Counted from the stretch's first letter, positions 24,784-34,257 are shown. The stretch: 40,377 nucleotides of DNA from Rhodoferax sp. (GCA_018061265.1 JAGOUM010000019.1:1-40377); one strand, 5' to 3'. Numbers and translations are program-made. Notes: generated by a model not told the origin, from the sequence alone.

Positions 24784-25430
24784 AACAAAAAAATATCTTT
24801 CTCGCTGTGGCGGTTCTGTTGGTTGTCGTCTTTGCCGCGGGCGCCTTCATGTTCAAGCAACAGCAAGCCCAACAGGCCGCTGCGCTCGCTGCCCAGAACC
24901 AGGCGGCGCTGGTGCGTGCCGATGCGCCGACCTTTGGCAACCCGCAGGCGCCGGTGCACATTGTTGAATTTTTCGACCCGGCCTGCGGCACCTGCCGCGA
25001 GTTCTACCCGCTTGTCAAGGCGCTGATGGGGGCGCACCCGGACAAAATTCGTTTGACCCTGCGTTACGCGCCGTTCCATCCTGGGTCTGATGCGGTGGTC
25101 AAGGTGCTGGAGGCGGCACGCCTACAGGGCAAGTTTGAAGCCACGCTCGAAGCGTTGTTTGCCGGCCAGGACACCTGGGTGATCAACCACGCGGCCGATG
25201 TGCAGCGCGTCGGCCCCTTGGTGCAAAACCTGGGGTTGGATATGGATCGTCTGCAAAAGGATTTCAGCACCCCCGCAGTGGCGGCGTTGATTGCCCGGGA
25301 TCTGGCCGATGCCAACACCCTGAAAGTGACGATGACGCCCGAGTATTTTGTCAACGGCAAACCGCTGCCCCAGTTCGGTTTTGACGAGTTGAAGAAGCTT
25401 GTCGAAGACGAACTCGCCCAACATCCATAG
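24780..25430 (+). CDS. dsbA: DsbA-like thioredoxin-fold protein, membrane-anchored
   Basis: The 216-residue protein starts at ATG 24780, overlapping the dsbB stop. It has an N-terminal TM anchor (IFLAVAVLLVVVFAAGAFMF), a Gln/Ala linker and a thioredoxin fold with the active site FDPACGTC (C69, C72). The cis-Pro loop is KVTMTPEYFVNGKPLPQFG. It probably forms or checks disulfides in the periplasm, perhaps in copper proteins, or removes oxidised products caused by copper. The partner is the DsbB-like protein next to it. A DsbD-type reductase is encoded at 4871-6997. Confidence 0.9.
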   Translation: MKQKNIFLAVAVLLVVVFAAGAFMFKQQQAQQAAALAAQNQAALVRADAPTFGNPQAPVHIVEFFDPACGTCREFYPLVKALMGAHPDKIRLTLRYAPFHPGSDAVVKVLEAARLQGKFEATLEALFAGQDTWVINHAADVQRVGPLVQNLGLDMDRLQKDFSTPAVAALIARDLADANTLKVTMTPEYFVNGKPLPQFGFDELKKLVEDELAQHP

Positions 25431-25437
25431 GATCATC

Positions 25438-26709
25438 ATGAAAGACATCTTCCAATCAGCTGCTCTGGTGACTCTGCTGGCCTGGGGCAATGCTGCCCCC
25501 GCGCTGGCACAGGAGAACTTGCCCGGCGCCCAGCTCGAAGGTTTGCTGGCCATCGCCAAGGCGAACAACCCGGACTACGCCAGCATGCGCCAGGAAGCGC
25601 AAGCGGCGAGCGAGCGTGTCGTGATGGCCGGCGCCTTGATGGACCCGAAATTCCGGGTGGAATGGATGGACATCACCAAGGGCGGTTCGCAATCAGCCAC
25701 GCTGTTGCCCAACGATACCGGCAGCACCATTTATACCTTCATGCAAGACCTGCCCTGGTGGGGAAAACGCGATTTGAAGCGTGCGATTGCCGCTCAGGAG
25801 GCACAAGCTGTTGACGGCAAGGCGCAAGGGACTTGGGCGGAACTGGCCGCCAAGGTCAAAACCACCCATGCCCAGCGTTACTTTCTGCACAACACCAGGC
25901 AACTCACCCAGGAGTTGCTTGACCTGACCAATCACTTGGCCCAGGTGACCCAGGTGCGTTACGCGGGCGGTTTGGCCATGCAGCAGGATGCCATTCGCGC
26001 CCAGGTTGAACAAACCACCATTCAGACTGAATTGGTGGCGCTAGAGAGCGAAGCCCACCAGGCCGACGCTCGGCTTAACGCCCTGTTGGCGCGGCCCTCC
26101 GGCGCGCCCTTGGCGGCGCCTGAGTCTCTGCCGATGTTGCCTGCTGCGGCCACGCTCGATGCCGATTCGTTGCTGGAGCGGGTGCGTCAGCGCAACCCGC
26201 AGATTTTCTCGGAGGACGCGCGTATCAAGGCGGCAGAACTGTCACGCGAGCTGAGCTTGAAGAACCGCTACCCGGACTTCACGCTGGCGATCACCCCCAC
26301 GCAAATGCAAAGTCGCATCACCGAATGGGGTCTGATGCTGGAGATGAATATCCCTCTGCAACAGGGCACACGACGAGCTCAGGAGCGTGAGGCCCAGGCC
26401 ATGCTGGAGGCAGCTCAGTCCCGTCGCGCGGCAGTGTCCAACCAAGTGGCATCCGATTTGTCTGAAAACCTGGCGGGCCTGCAATCGGCACAAAGGACCG
26501 AGCAACTGCTCAAGACCAGCTTGTTGCCACAGGCCGAATTGACTTTTCAGGCGGCCTTGGCAGGGTACGAAAACGGCAAACTCGACTTTGCCACTCTGTT
26601 GGACGCACAGCGGCAAATTCGCCAGTCCCGATTGGGACAACTGAAGGCGCAAGTTGACGCACAAATGCGTCTGGCTGAAATTGAAAAACTGTTGGGAGAA
26701 GAATTATGA
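25438..26709 (+). CDS. cusC: Outer-membrane factor of the Cu/Ag efflux system, CusC type
   Basis: This is a TolC-fold channel that completes the tripartite pump with CusB and CusA. I start at ATG 25438, after the dsbA stop, where a signal peptide (to ALAQ) begins. The two repeats typical of the family are seen around ANNPDYASMRQEAQAASERV with DLPWWGKRDLKRAIAAQEAQ, and RQRNPQIFSEDARIKAAELS with NIPLQQGTRRAQEREAQAML. The 423-residue length is normal. Its stop codon overlaps the cusB start by 4 bp. No lipobox is visible in the signal peptide, unlike E. coli CusC. Confidence 0.9.
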   Translation: MKDIFQSAALVTLLAWGNAAPALAQENLPGAQLEGLLAIAKANNPDYASMRQEAQAASERVVMAGALMDPKFRVEWMDITKGGSQSATLLPNDTGSTIYTFMQDLPWWGKRDLKRAIAAQEAQAVDGKAQGTWAELAAKVKTTHAQRYFLHNTRQLTQELLDLTNHLAQVTQVRYAGGLAMQQDAIRAQVEQTTIQTELVALESEAHQADARLNALLARPSGAPLAAPESLPMLPAAATLDADSLLERVRQRNPQIFSEDARIKAAELSRELSLKNRYPDFTLAITPTQMQSRITEWGLMLEMNIPLQQGTRRAQEREAQAMLEAAQSRRAAVSNQVASDLSENLAGLQSAQRTEQLLKTSLLPQAELTFQAALAGYENGKLDFATLLDAQRQIRQSRLGQLKAQVDAQMRLAEIEKLLGEEL

Positions 26710-28316
26710 AATCAGGTGCAGCTATTTCTGTGGGCGTTATCGCGTTGGTTGCTGCCGTGGGCAGTGGTTATTGGTTAGGACAATCGGGGACGGCAGAACA
26801 TGGGGCAACTGCTGCAGTTCAGTCCACCGGCGCACCAGACGCCCCCAAGCAGCCAAAATTGTTGTACTACCGCAATCCCATGGGCCTGCCCGATACCTCG
26901 CCGGTGCCGAAAAAAGACCCGATGGGCATGGATTACATCGCCGTGTTTGAGGGCGCATCCACCGACGACAGCGCCGCCTCGCCGAATCAGGTCAACATCA
27001 GCACCCAGAAGGTCCAGAAACTTGGCGTGCGTACTGAAGATGCCCAATTGCGCAACCTGGATCGGACCATTCGTGCCGCCGGCCGCGTGGAGCCTGATGA
27101 ACGCCGCGTTGCCATGATCTCGCCCAAGTTTGAAGGTTATGTCGAGCGCTTGCATGTCAATGTGACCGGCCAGTTTGTCGCCAAAGGCCAGCCGCTGTTC
27201 GAGGTCTACAGCCCAGAACTGGTTTCGGTGCAGCGTGAATATGCAATCGCGGTTCAGGGTGCGGCTTCCCTCAAGGGCGCCGACAGTCCAGCGCAGTTGG
27301 GCATGGGGCGACTGGTCGAATCGAGCCTGCAGAGGCTCAAGAACTGGGACATCTCCGAGGAGCAGATCAAGGCTCTGGTGGCCTCGGGCGACGCCAAACG
27401 CACGATGACTTTTCGCTCACCGGTATCGGGCATCGTGACCGAAAAGAAAGCAGTACAGGGCATGCGTTTCATGCCTGGCGAGGCACTGTATCAAGTGTCC
27501 GACCTCTCTGCCGTGTGGGTGGTGGCCGATGTGTTTGAGCAAGATCTGGGACTGGTGAAGACCGGCGCCAAGGCGCAGCTCAGAATCACGGCTTACCCGG
27601 ACAAGCTGTTTGAGGGCAAAGTGACTTATGTCTACCCGACGTTAACCGCTGACACACGCACGGTGCCGGTGCGTGTGGAGCTGGCCAACCCAGGCGGGCT
27701 GCTCAAGCCCGGAATGTTTGCCCAAATGGAACTGCAAGTCTCGGGCAAAGCCCAGGCGGTGACTGTGCCGGTGTCGGCGGTGATCGACAGCGGTACCCGT
27801 CAAATTGTCTTGGTCCAGCTCAAGGAGGGCCGTTTCGAGCCGCGCGAGGTCAAACTCGGTGCGCGCAGTGACACCTATGTTGAAGTGATCGACGGGGTGA
27901 AGGAAGGTGAGCAGGTGGTGGTTGCGGCCAACTTCCTGATTGACGCTGAAAGCAATCTCAAGGCCGCGATAGGTGGCTTCGCGGGCACAGCAGCACCCAA
28001 ATCTGCGGCATCGTCCGCATCAGGTGCGACTGGGCCGGCCAGCGCCAGTCATCAGGCGCAAGGCACGGTCGAGGAGGTAGATGCCAAGACCGGTACGGTC
28101 AGTCTTGCCCACGGTCCCATTGCCAGCCTCAAATGGCCGGCGATGACGATGGAGTTCAACGTGGCCAATGAGACGCTGCTCAAAACACTCAAGCCAGGTG
28201 CCAAAGTGGCGGTCGAGTTTGTCGAGCGTCAGCCCGGGGAGTGGGTGATCACCAGTGTCAAGCCGCTTGCGGCGGGTCAGGCCGCCACTGGCAGCGCCGC
28301 GCACGCTGGTCATTAA
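26706..28316 (+). CDS. cusB: Periplasmic adaptor of the Cu/Ag efflux system with C-terminal CusF domain
   Basis: CusB links the inner-membrane pump to the outer-membrane channel and takes metal from CusF. The 536 residues show a TM anchor, then a heavy-metal-binding motif YYRNPMGLPDTSPVPKKDPM (about 58-77). The adaptor core follows (RTIRAAGRVEPDERRVAMIS, LHVNVTGQFVAKGQPLFEVY, GEALYQVSDLSAVWVVADVF). A complete CusF-like domain occupies about residues 450-521: AQGTVEEVDAKTGTVSLAHG, then KWPAMTMEFNV. This domain retains the Trp-Met-x-Met site. E. coli CusB (about 407 residues) lacks this fusion. It overlaps cusC by 4 bp and is followed by cusA after 12 bp. Confidence 0.94.
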   Translation: MKSGAAISVGVIALVAAVGSGYWLGQSGTAEHGATAAVQSTGAPDAPKQPKLLYYRNPMGLPDTSPVPKKDPMGMDYIAVFEGASTDDSAASPNQVNISTQKVQKLGVRTEDAQLRNLDRTIRAAGRVEPDERRVAMISPKFEGYVERLHVNVTGQFVAKGQPLFEVYSPELVSVQREYAIAVQGAASLKGADSPAQLGMGRLVESSLQRLKNWDISEEQIKALVASGDAKRTMTFRSPVSGIVTEKKAVQGMRFMPGEALYQVSDLSAVWVVADVFEQDLGLVKTGAKAQLRITAYPDKLFEGKVTYVYPTLTADTRTVPVRVELANPGGLLKPGMFAQMELQVSGKAQAVTVPVSAVIDSGTRQIVLVQLKEGRFEPREVKLGARSDTYVEVIDGVKEGEQVVVAANFLIDAESNLKAAIGGFAGTAAPKSAASSASGATGPASASHQAQGTVEEVDAKTGTVSLAHGPIASLKWPAMTMEFNVANETLLKTLKPGAKVAVEFVERQPGEWVITSVKPLAAGQAATGSAAHAGH

Positions 28317-28328
28317 AGGGAACCCGCG

Positions 28329-31300
28329 ATGCTTTCAAAAATCATTGATTGGTCAGGCCGCAACCGGTTTCTGGTGCTGCTGGCCACCCTGTTCGTTCTT
28401 GCGGGCGGTGTTTTCGCCGTGCTGCGTACGCCGATTGACGCGCTGCCCGACTTGTCGGATGTACAGGTCATCGTCTACACCGAAGTCCCGGGCCAGGCAC
28501 CACAGGTGGTGGAAGACCAAGTGACCTACCCGCTGACCAGCGCCATGTTGTCGGTCCCTAAATCGAAAGTTGTGCGCGGCTTCTCGTTTTTTGGTGCGTC
28601 GTTTGTTTACATCATTTTTGAAGACGGCACCGACATTTACTGGGCGCGCTCGCGGGTGCTGGAGTACCTGAATTTCGCGTCTGGCCGTATGCCCAAGGGC
28701 ATCACGCCGCAGATCGGGCCGGATGCCACAGGCGTTGGCTGGGTCTACGAATACGCGTTGATCGCCAAGAACAAAACCCTGGCCGAGCTGCGCAGCATTC
28801 AAGACTGGTATGTCCGTTATCAGCTGACCAAAGCGCACGGCGTGGCAGAGGTGGCGTCGATTGGCGGGTTTGTGCAAACCTACCAGGTGACCGTCGACCC
28901 CGTCAAGCTGCGCTCGTATGGCATTCCGCTGATGAAGGTCGCCCAGGTCATCCGCGACTCGAACCGCGACGTGGGCGGGCGCGCGGTCGAGATGGCCGAG
29001 ACCGAGTACATGGTGCGTGGCAAAGGTTACCTGCGCGGCAGCAGCGACATCGAGATGCTGGTGGTCAAGGCCGACAAGGGCACGCCGGTGCTGATCCGCG
29101 ACATTGCCCGGGTTGAACTGGTGCCTGATGAGCGTCGCGGCCTGACGGAATTGAATGGCGAGGGCGAAGTGGTCTCCGGCATCGCCATGGCGCGTTATGG
29201 CGAAAACGCACTGGAAGTCATCGCAAACCTGAAAGACAAGATTGCCGAGATTGGCCCGGGCCTGCCCGAAGGGGTGACAGTGCAGGCGGTGTACGACCGT
29301 TCCGAGCTGATCTACCGCGCCATCGACACGTTAAAACGCACTCTGCTGGAAGAGTCGCTGATTGTTGCCGCCGTGTGTATCGTCTTCCTGCTGCATGTGC
29401 GCAGCGCACTGGTCGCGATTCTGATGCTGCCGGTGGGAATTTTGATGGCGTTTATCGCCATGCGGTTGCTGGGCATGAGCTCGAATCTGATGAGCCTGGG
29501 CGGCATCGCGATTGCCATTGGCGCGATGATTGACGCGGCCATTGTGATGATCGAAAACGCCCACAAACATCTGGAGCGGCTTCCTGAAAACCACAGCACC
29601 GCAGAGCGCTTCGAGGCCATGCTGGCCGCCTGCAAGGAGGTTGGCCCGCCGCTGTTTTTCTCGCTGCTGATCATCACCGTGTCGTTCCTGCCGGTGTTTG
29701 CACTCGAAGGCCAGGAGGGCCGGCTGTTTTCGCCACTGGCCTACACCAAGACCTTTTCCATGGCCAGTGCGGCGCTGCTGTCAGTGACGCTGGTGCCGGT
29801 GCTGATGCTGCTGTTCATCCGTGGCAAGGTGATGCCTGAGGCCAAAAACCCGGTGAACCGGTTTCTGATCTGGGTCTACCGCCCGATCATCACCGGCGTG
29901 ATGCGCTGGAAAAAAGTGACCATCGTCCTGGCGCTGCTGACGCTGGTTGTGTCGTGGTATCCCGCGTCCAAGCTCGGTTCCGAGTTCATGCCAACCCTCA
30001 ACGAAGGCAGCCTGCTTTACATGCCGGCCTCGTTACCCGGCATGTCGATCACCAAGGCCGCCGAGTTATTGCAAACCCAGGACAAGATCATCAAAAGCTT
30101 CCCCGAAGTGGCCTCGGTCTTCGGCAAGGCCGGCCGCGCCAACACCGCCACCGACCCGGCGCCGACTGAAATGTTCGAGACCGTGATCAACCTCAAGCCC
30201 GAGTCCGAATGGCGTGCAGGCCTGACGATGGACAAGCTGATCGCCGAGATGGACAAGGCGCTGCAGTTCCCCGGCGTGGCCAATAGCTGGACCATGCCGA
30301 TCAAGGCACGTATTGACATGTTGTCCACCGGCATCCGCACGCCGATTGGCATCAAGGTGTTTGGCAAAGATCTGATTGAAATGGAAAAGCTGGCGCGCCA
30401 GATCGAGGCGGTGGTCAAGACCGTACCCGGCACCAGCAGTGCCTTTGCCGAACGCATCACCGGCGGCTTTTACCTCAATATCGAACCCGATCGCACGCAG
30501 TTGGCGCGGTACGGCCTGGCCGTGGGCGACCTGTTGGACGTGGTTGGCACCGCACTCGGTGGCGAAATGGTGACCACCACCGTGGAAGGCCGCGAACGTT
30601 TTGGTGTGACAGTGCGTTACCCGCGTGAATTGCGCGGCGACCCGCAGCAGATCGCCCGCGAGGTGCTGGTGCCCACCATGGATGGCGCGATGATCCCGCT
30701 GGGGCAATTGGCCAAGGTGGTGGTGGCCAAGGGCGCACCGGGCATCCGGACCGAAAATGCTCTTCTGTCGGCCTACATCTATGTTGACATCCGCGACCGT
30801 GACATTGGCGGTTATGTGCGTGACGCTAAAAAAGCCGTGGCCGAGCAGGTGACCTTCCCAAGTGGTTATTACGCCACATGGAGCGGCCAGTTCGAGAACA
30901 TGGAACGTGCCATGCAGAAGATGAAGGTGGTCATTCCGGTCACGCTGCTGATCATCTTCCTGCTGCTGTACCTGAACTTCCGGCGCATCACCGAAACCCT
31001 GATCGTCATGCTGTCGGTGCCGTTTGCGCTGGTGGGTGGTATCTGGCTGATGTGGGCGCTCAACTACAACCTGTCGGTGGCGGTTGCGGTCGGATTCATC
31101 GCGCTGGCGGGCGTGGCGGCGGAGACCGGCGTGATTATGCTGATCTACTTGGACCATGCCTGGGAAGCTATCAAGCTTAAATGCCGTGCAGAAGGGCGTG
31201 AGCCTGCCGTCGGTGACCTGTACGAAGCTGTGATGGAAGGCGCTGTCGAGCGCGTGCGGCCCAAGATGATGACGGTGGTGGCCATCATGGCCGGCCTGTT

Positions 31301-31463
31301 GCCCATCATGTGGGGCACCGGCACGGGTTCCGAGGTGATGAGCCGCATCGCCGCACCGATGGTCGGCGGCATGATCTCCAGCACCGTGCTGACACTGGCG
31401 GTGATCCCGGCGATCTACGCGCTGGTCAAGCAGTGGCGGCTCAGGCGCGGGATGGAGGGGTAA
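28329..31463 (+). CDS. cusA: Cu/Ag efflux RND permease CusA
   Basis: This is the proton-driven inner-membrane pump of the HME-RND family. The 1044 residues carry the usual 12 TM helices with two large periplasmic loops. The TM4 signature AIGAMIDAAIVMIENAHKHL identifies the monovalent-cation (CusA/SilA) branch rather than the CzcA branch. The segment EGSLLYMPASLPGMSITKA contains the methionine equivalent to E. coli CusA Met573 of the three-Met metal site. It is the last gene of the operon cusF-dsbB-dsbA-cusC-cusB-cusA. The length and ends are those of complete family members. Confidence 0.96.
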   Translation: MLSKIIDWSGRNRFLVLLATLFVLAGGVFAVLRTPIDALPDLSDVQVIVYTEVPGQAPQVVEDQVTYPLTSAMLSVPKSKVVRGFSFFGASFVYIIFEDGTDIYWARSRVLEYLNFASGRMPKGITPQIGPDATGVGWVYEYALIAKNKTLAELRSIQDWYVRYQLTKAHGVAEVASIGGFVQTYQVTVDPVKLRSYGIPLMKVAQVIRDSNRDVGGRAVEMAETEYMVRGKGYLRGSSDIEMLVVKADKGTPVLIRDIARVELVPDERRGLTELNGEGEVVSGIAMARYGENALEVIANLKDKIAEIGPGLPEGVTVQAVYDRSELIYRAIDTLKRTLLEESLIVAAVCIVFLLHVRSALVAILMLPVGILMAFIAMRLLGMSSNLMSLGGIAIAIGAMIDAAIVMIENAHKHLERLPENHSTAERFEAMLAACKEVGPPLFFSLLIITVSFLPVFALEGQEGRLFSPLAYTKTFSMASAALLSVTLVPVLMLLFIRGKVMPEAKNPVNRFLIWVYRPIITGVMRWKKVTIVLALLTLVVSWYPASKLGSEFMPTLNEGSLLYMPASLPGMSITKAAELLQTQDKIIKSFPEVASVFGKAGRANTATDPAPTEMFETVINLKPESEWRAGLTMDKLIAEMDKALQFPGVANSWTMPIKARIDMLSTGIRTPIGIKVFGKDLIEMEKLARQIEAVVKTVPGTSSAFAERITGGFYLNIEPDRTQLARYGLAVGDLLDVVGTALGGEMVTTTVEGRERFGVTVRYPRELRGDPQQIAREVLVPTMDGAMIPLGQLAKVVVAKGAPGIRTENALLSAYIYVDIRDRDIGGYVRDAKKAVAEQVTFPSGYYATWSGQFENMERAMQKMKVVIPVTLLIIFLLLYLNFRRITETLIVMLSVPFALVGGIWLMWALNYNLSVAVAVGFIALAGVAAETGVIMLIYLDHAWEAIKLKCRAEGREPAVGDLYEAVMEGAVERVRPKMMTVVAIMAGLLPIMWGTGTGSEVMSRIAAPMVGGMISSTVLTLAVIPAIYALVKQWRLRRGMEG

Positions 31464-31884
31464 TTTTCAATCCCCACACTTGATATATCGATGAATGAAG
31501 GCGGTCGATTCGTTTTGGGCGCGCAGCCTGCCGACAAATTCGATCTGATCGGGCTTTGTCGTGGCTTGTGCTGCCCCATGTGCGCCAAATACCTGTTGTA
31601 GCTGGAGCGCTTTTCTGCTGCCCTAAAGCAGCCACCCGGGAGCACCCGCTTCTGGTCGAGTCCGGGTATCCCTTTGGTTGGAATCGCGGCGACTCAGCTG
31701 ACGGTCGACTACCGGTACCAATGTCAGGTAACGGGCGAGCATTTTGAATTTTTGTATACCCGCTACCGCTGCATTGCCGTCTGGAACCATTTTTAGTTAC
31801 TGCTCTTGGGTTGGTGTGGAGCGCGATCCCCGCTACGCCTGAGCGCCTGCGGCGCACCATCAACTGGTTGACGACAATGTGCCC
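31464..31884. other. Intergenic stretch after cusA
   Basis: I see no supported gene here. Short frames on both strands lack ribosome binding sites and family resemblance. The segment GGTTGACGACAAT near 31866 also occurs in the 53-bp insertion at 14868-14920, which may be chance. This stretch marks the end of the copper island. Confidence 0.4.
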
Positions 31885-32661
31885 ATGAAACCGCTTATCC
31901 GCTACGCCCACCAGGGATGCACCGCCATGGTGATTGTTGCTGCGGCCATGGCTAAGTTGGCTTTGGCCGCTGAGCCTATAGCCCCCTCGCCTGTACAGAC
32001 ACAGGTGCACACACTCGACGGGCACCGCGTCACGCTGGACGTGTACCCGAGCGCCGACCCGCCGCGCGGGGCAGCCATCCTCTCACACGGCTTCACGCGC
32101 AGCCGACGCAGCTTGGCAGGTCATGCGCAGGCGCTGGCCAATGCCGGTGTGCTGACGTTGACGCCGGACCTGCCTTGCACCTTCGACTTCCGCTGCAACG
32201 CCCGGGCCCTGGCCGCGTTGATAGGCTTACTGCGTACCGGCGGAAACTTCGGTGCGCCGGTTGAGAAGGTGATGCTCGTGGGCTTCTCAGCCGGAGGGTT
32301 ATCCAGCCTTCTGGCGGCAGACTCGCCAGGCGTGGTTGGCTTCGTCGGATTGGACCCGTTTGACCGGACGATGCCTGACGAGGCTGAGCGACTGGGTCTG
32401 GCGGCAGCCGGTCGGCTTCGTACCGAAGCGCTGCTGCTGCGGGCCCCACCGTCGCGCTGTAACGCCCAAGCCGTGGCGGCGCCTTGGGGCCATGCGCTGC
32501 TCTCGCTATGGCGCGACGAGTTGATCGCAGGTGCTTCGCATTGTGACTTCGAGTCGCCTAGCGACTGGAAGTGTCGCCTGGCCTGCGGAGATACCGACCC
32601 GATTCGCCAGCAGCGGGTACGTCAGGGATTGATGGACGCCGCGACGCGCTGGTTGCGCTGA
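31885..32661 (+). CDS. Secreted alpha/beta-hydrolase
   Basis: The 258-residue protein from ATG 31885 has a signal peptide ending near ALAAE. The hydrolase fold shows the oxyanion/turn region GAAILSHGFTRSRRSLAGHA, the nucleophile elbow VGFSAGG, an acidic candidate in LDPFDRT and a possible catalytic His in AGASHCDFESP. Several cysteines near the C-terminus (SHCDFES, WKCRLACGD) could pair in disulfides. It resembles dienelactone hydrolase-like esterases, but the substrate is unknown. It stands alone after the island, converging with the DUF427 gene. A GTG at 31879 is an alternative start. Confidence 0.75.
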   Translation: MKPLIRYAHQGCTAMVIVAAAMAKLALAAEPIAPSPVQTQVHTLDGHRVTLDVYPSADPPRGAAILSHGFTRSRRSLAGHAQALANAGVLTLTPDLPCTFDFRCNARALAALIGLLRTGGNFGAPVEKVMLVGFSAGGLSSLLAADSPGVVGFVGLDPFDRTMPDEAERLGLAAAGRLRTEALLLRAPPSRCNAQAVAAPWGHALLSLWRDELIAGASHCDFESPSDWKCRLACGDTDPIRQQRVRQGLMDAATRWLR

Positions 32662-32765
32662 TCCGATCGCTCGGGAGGTCGTGGGGTCAAGCTCTGCTTT
32701 GAGTCTCGTGGCTTGAGGCCTTGGTTCGTAGACATCCGTGACCCATCTGTCGGAACCATTCATGG

Positions 32766-33332
32766 CTACCAGTGCTCGCTGCCTGGTTCGCCCTTGAATG
32801 GGCCAACCAGCTCCGGGGTAATCCAGCCGCCGTAAAAGCCGCCGGGCTGCGGCCTCACTCTGGCACCATCGATCTGGCAATTCAGATTCGCCGGATAAAA
32901 AGCGACGCACTCGGCCAAAATTTCGGCACCTGCTAGCGGCTTTGGGTAGCTCCAAGCCACGCGGGGCAGGCGGCTTTCGTCCGATACCAGGCTCCAATAC
33001 GTTGCCGGCCCTTTCCATTCACAAAACGATCCCCCACCTGCAGCTTCCAACAGGTGTTTTGCTACGTCGTCCCAGGGCAAGTAAACACTTGGCGGGTGAG
33101 AGGTCTCCAAAACGAGTACGGCGCGATGCGTACGGGCTACCTCCACTTCTCCCCAGCGCACCACCACTTCTCGGGTGTCCTGCACCAACCGCGGTGGACG
33201 CGGGAAATCCCACACAGATACCTGGCCCGGCCCCGGTGGCGTGGCGAAAGTCGGGCGTGTCTGGCCCTGCCACTTCCATTGCTGCCGTGCAATGCAAATC
33301 CAATCAGGTAGTTCGTCCATGAGTGCCGTCAT
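32766..33332 (-). CDS. DUF427-domain protein
   Basis: DUF427 is a widespread small domain of unknown function. The diagnostic parts are all present: VWDFPRPPRL, RAVLVLETSHPPSVYLPWDD, GGGSFCEWKGPATYWSLV, VAWSYPKPL, and the C-terminal VRPQPGGFYGGWITPELVGP with FKGEPG. The start is uncertain: ATG 33332 gives MTALMDELPDW, and a longer frame reaches 33389. The domain appears complete. It converges with the hydrolase gene and has no obvious functional link to the copper genes. Confidence 0.85.
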   Translation of the reverse strand: MTALMDELPDWICIARQQWKWQGQTRPTFATPPGPGQVSVWDFPRPPRLVQDTREVVVRWGEVEVARTHRAVLVLETSHPPSVYLPWDDVAKHLLEAAGGGSFCEWKGPATYWSLVSDESRLPRVAWSYPKPLAGAEILAECVAFYPANLNCQIDGARVRPQPGGFYGGWITPELVGPFKGEPGSEHW

Positions 33333-33489
33333 CCCTTGGTTGTCTTCATTGGATTTCAATACGCCAAGTCTGACTTTACCGCTTGCCAAGGCGGTGACTT
33401 ATTGGCTTTGATGCATTTGCGTTGTTGCGGTGAGGCATACAGTAGGCGAAAAGTTGACCTACGGGCTGCTGAATGCAAGTTCCGCTCAG

Positions 33490-33897
33490 GGCAGGCGACT
33501 GGTTTTTTCCAGCAGGTTCAGCACCTGTTTGCGCAAAGCATCGTTCTCTTTTTCCAGCTGACCGATGCGGCGTTGAAGAGCTTTGACATTCTCACCTGGT
33601 GCGCAGGAATACGCCGTGCTGAAAGTCCGTCACGCTTCGTCGGCCAAGGTGTTGGTCAATCAACCACAAGTGGACATCTTCCAAACTCTTGAACAAGGTA
33701 CTTTGTGTCACCTGAAACGGCAAACCGTGTGCCTGGCAGATAGCGTGGCGGTTGTGCCCATCAATCAGTACCTCACCCCACAGCAACAAGGCATCCCGGC
33801 ATCCTTCGGCCAGAAGGCTGCGTTCCAGGGATTCGTATTCTTCCGGAGTCAACGAGTCAATATAGGCTTTCAGTTATCCGTTGACGATGATGTTCAT
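33490..33897 (-). pseudogene. ParB-like N-terminal domain gene, broken
   Basis: From ATG 33897 the frame reads MNIIVNG, then a TAA stop, then LKAYIDSLTPEEYESLERSL and LLWGEVLIDGHNRHAICQAH, the ParB/Srx nuclease-like fold common in plasmid partition or replication-associated proteins. It continues to DQHLGRRSVTDFQHG. A frameshift near 33594 follows, after which a coiled-coil tail (NVKALQRRIGQLEKENDAL) appears in another frame. An early stop plus a frameshift make it a likely pseudogene. Confidence 0.7.
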
Positions 33898-34257
33898 GGG
33901 CAAGGCGCCGGGTCCAGGTTCGTTGGTCAGGGGGCGCGCATGGTAGGCAGCGCGGGCTGCTGGGTGTTTGGCACAGACTGCCGGTGGCAACCCGTACCGA
34001 CATGCTGAGTCGCAAAAAGTTGGTGATGTCAGGAACGATGCCGATCAGGATCTCTGCAGTGACTATCTCAACTCCTTTTGGAATTGGGTGAGGGGCACCG
34101 ATATTTCAAATCGCCAAGGGTACAAAGAATATTTGATCCCACCAGCAGAAAAACGCCAATTAAGATGCATTGTGCACGCCATGCCACATTCATTTGCCGA
34201 TGTTTTAAACATCTCGACATCACAGTCAGAGATTCGCTCACGGCGGTCACTTTCCAT
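33898..34257. other. Intergenic stretch upstream of the H-NS-like gene
   Basis: Open frames occur on both strands, but I find no family match, no good ribosome binding site and no consistent codon pattern. The right end is the upstream region of the H-NS-like gene. Confidence 0.4.

Noticed and set aside
30066-31157. 363-codon minus-strand frame inside cusA
   Set aside because: It lies wholly within the well-supported cusA gene and is rich in His/Gln/Arg as expected of an antisense shadow.
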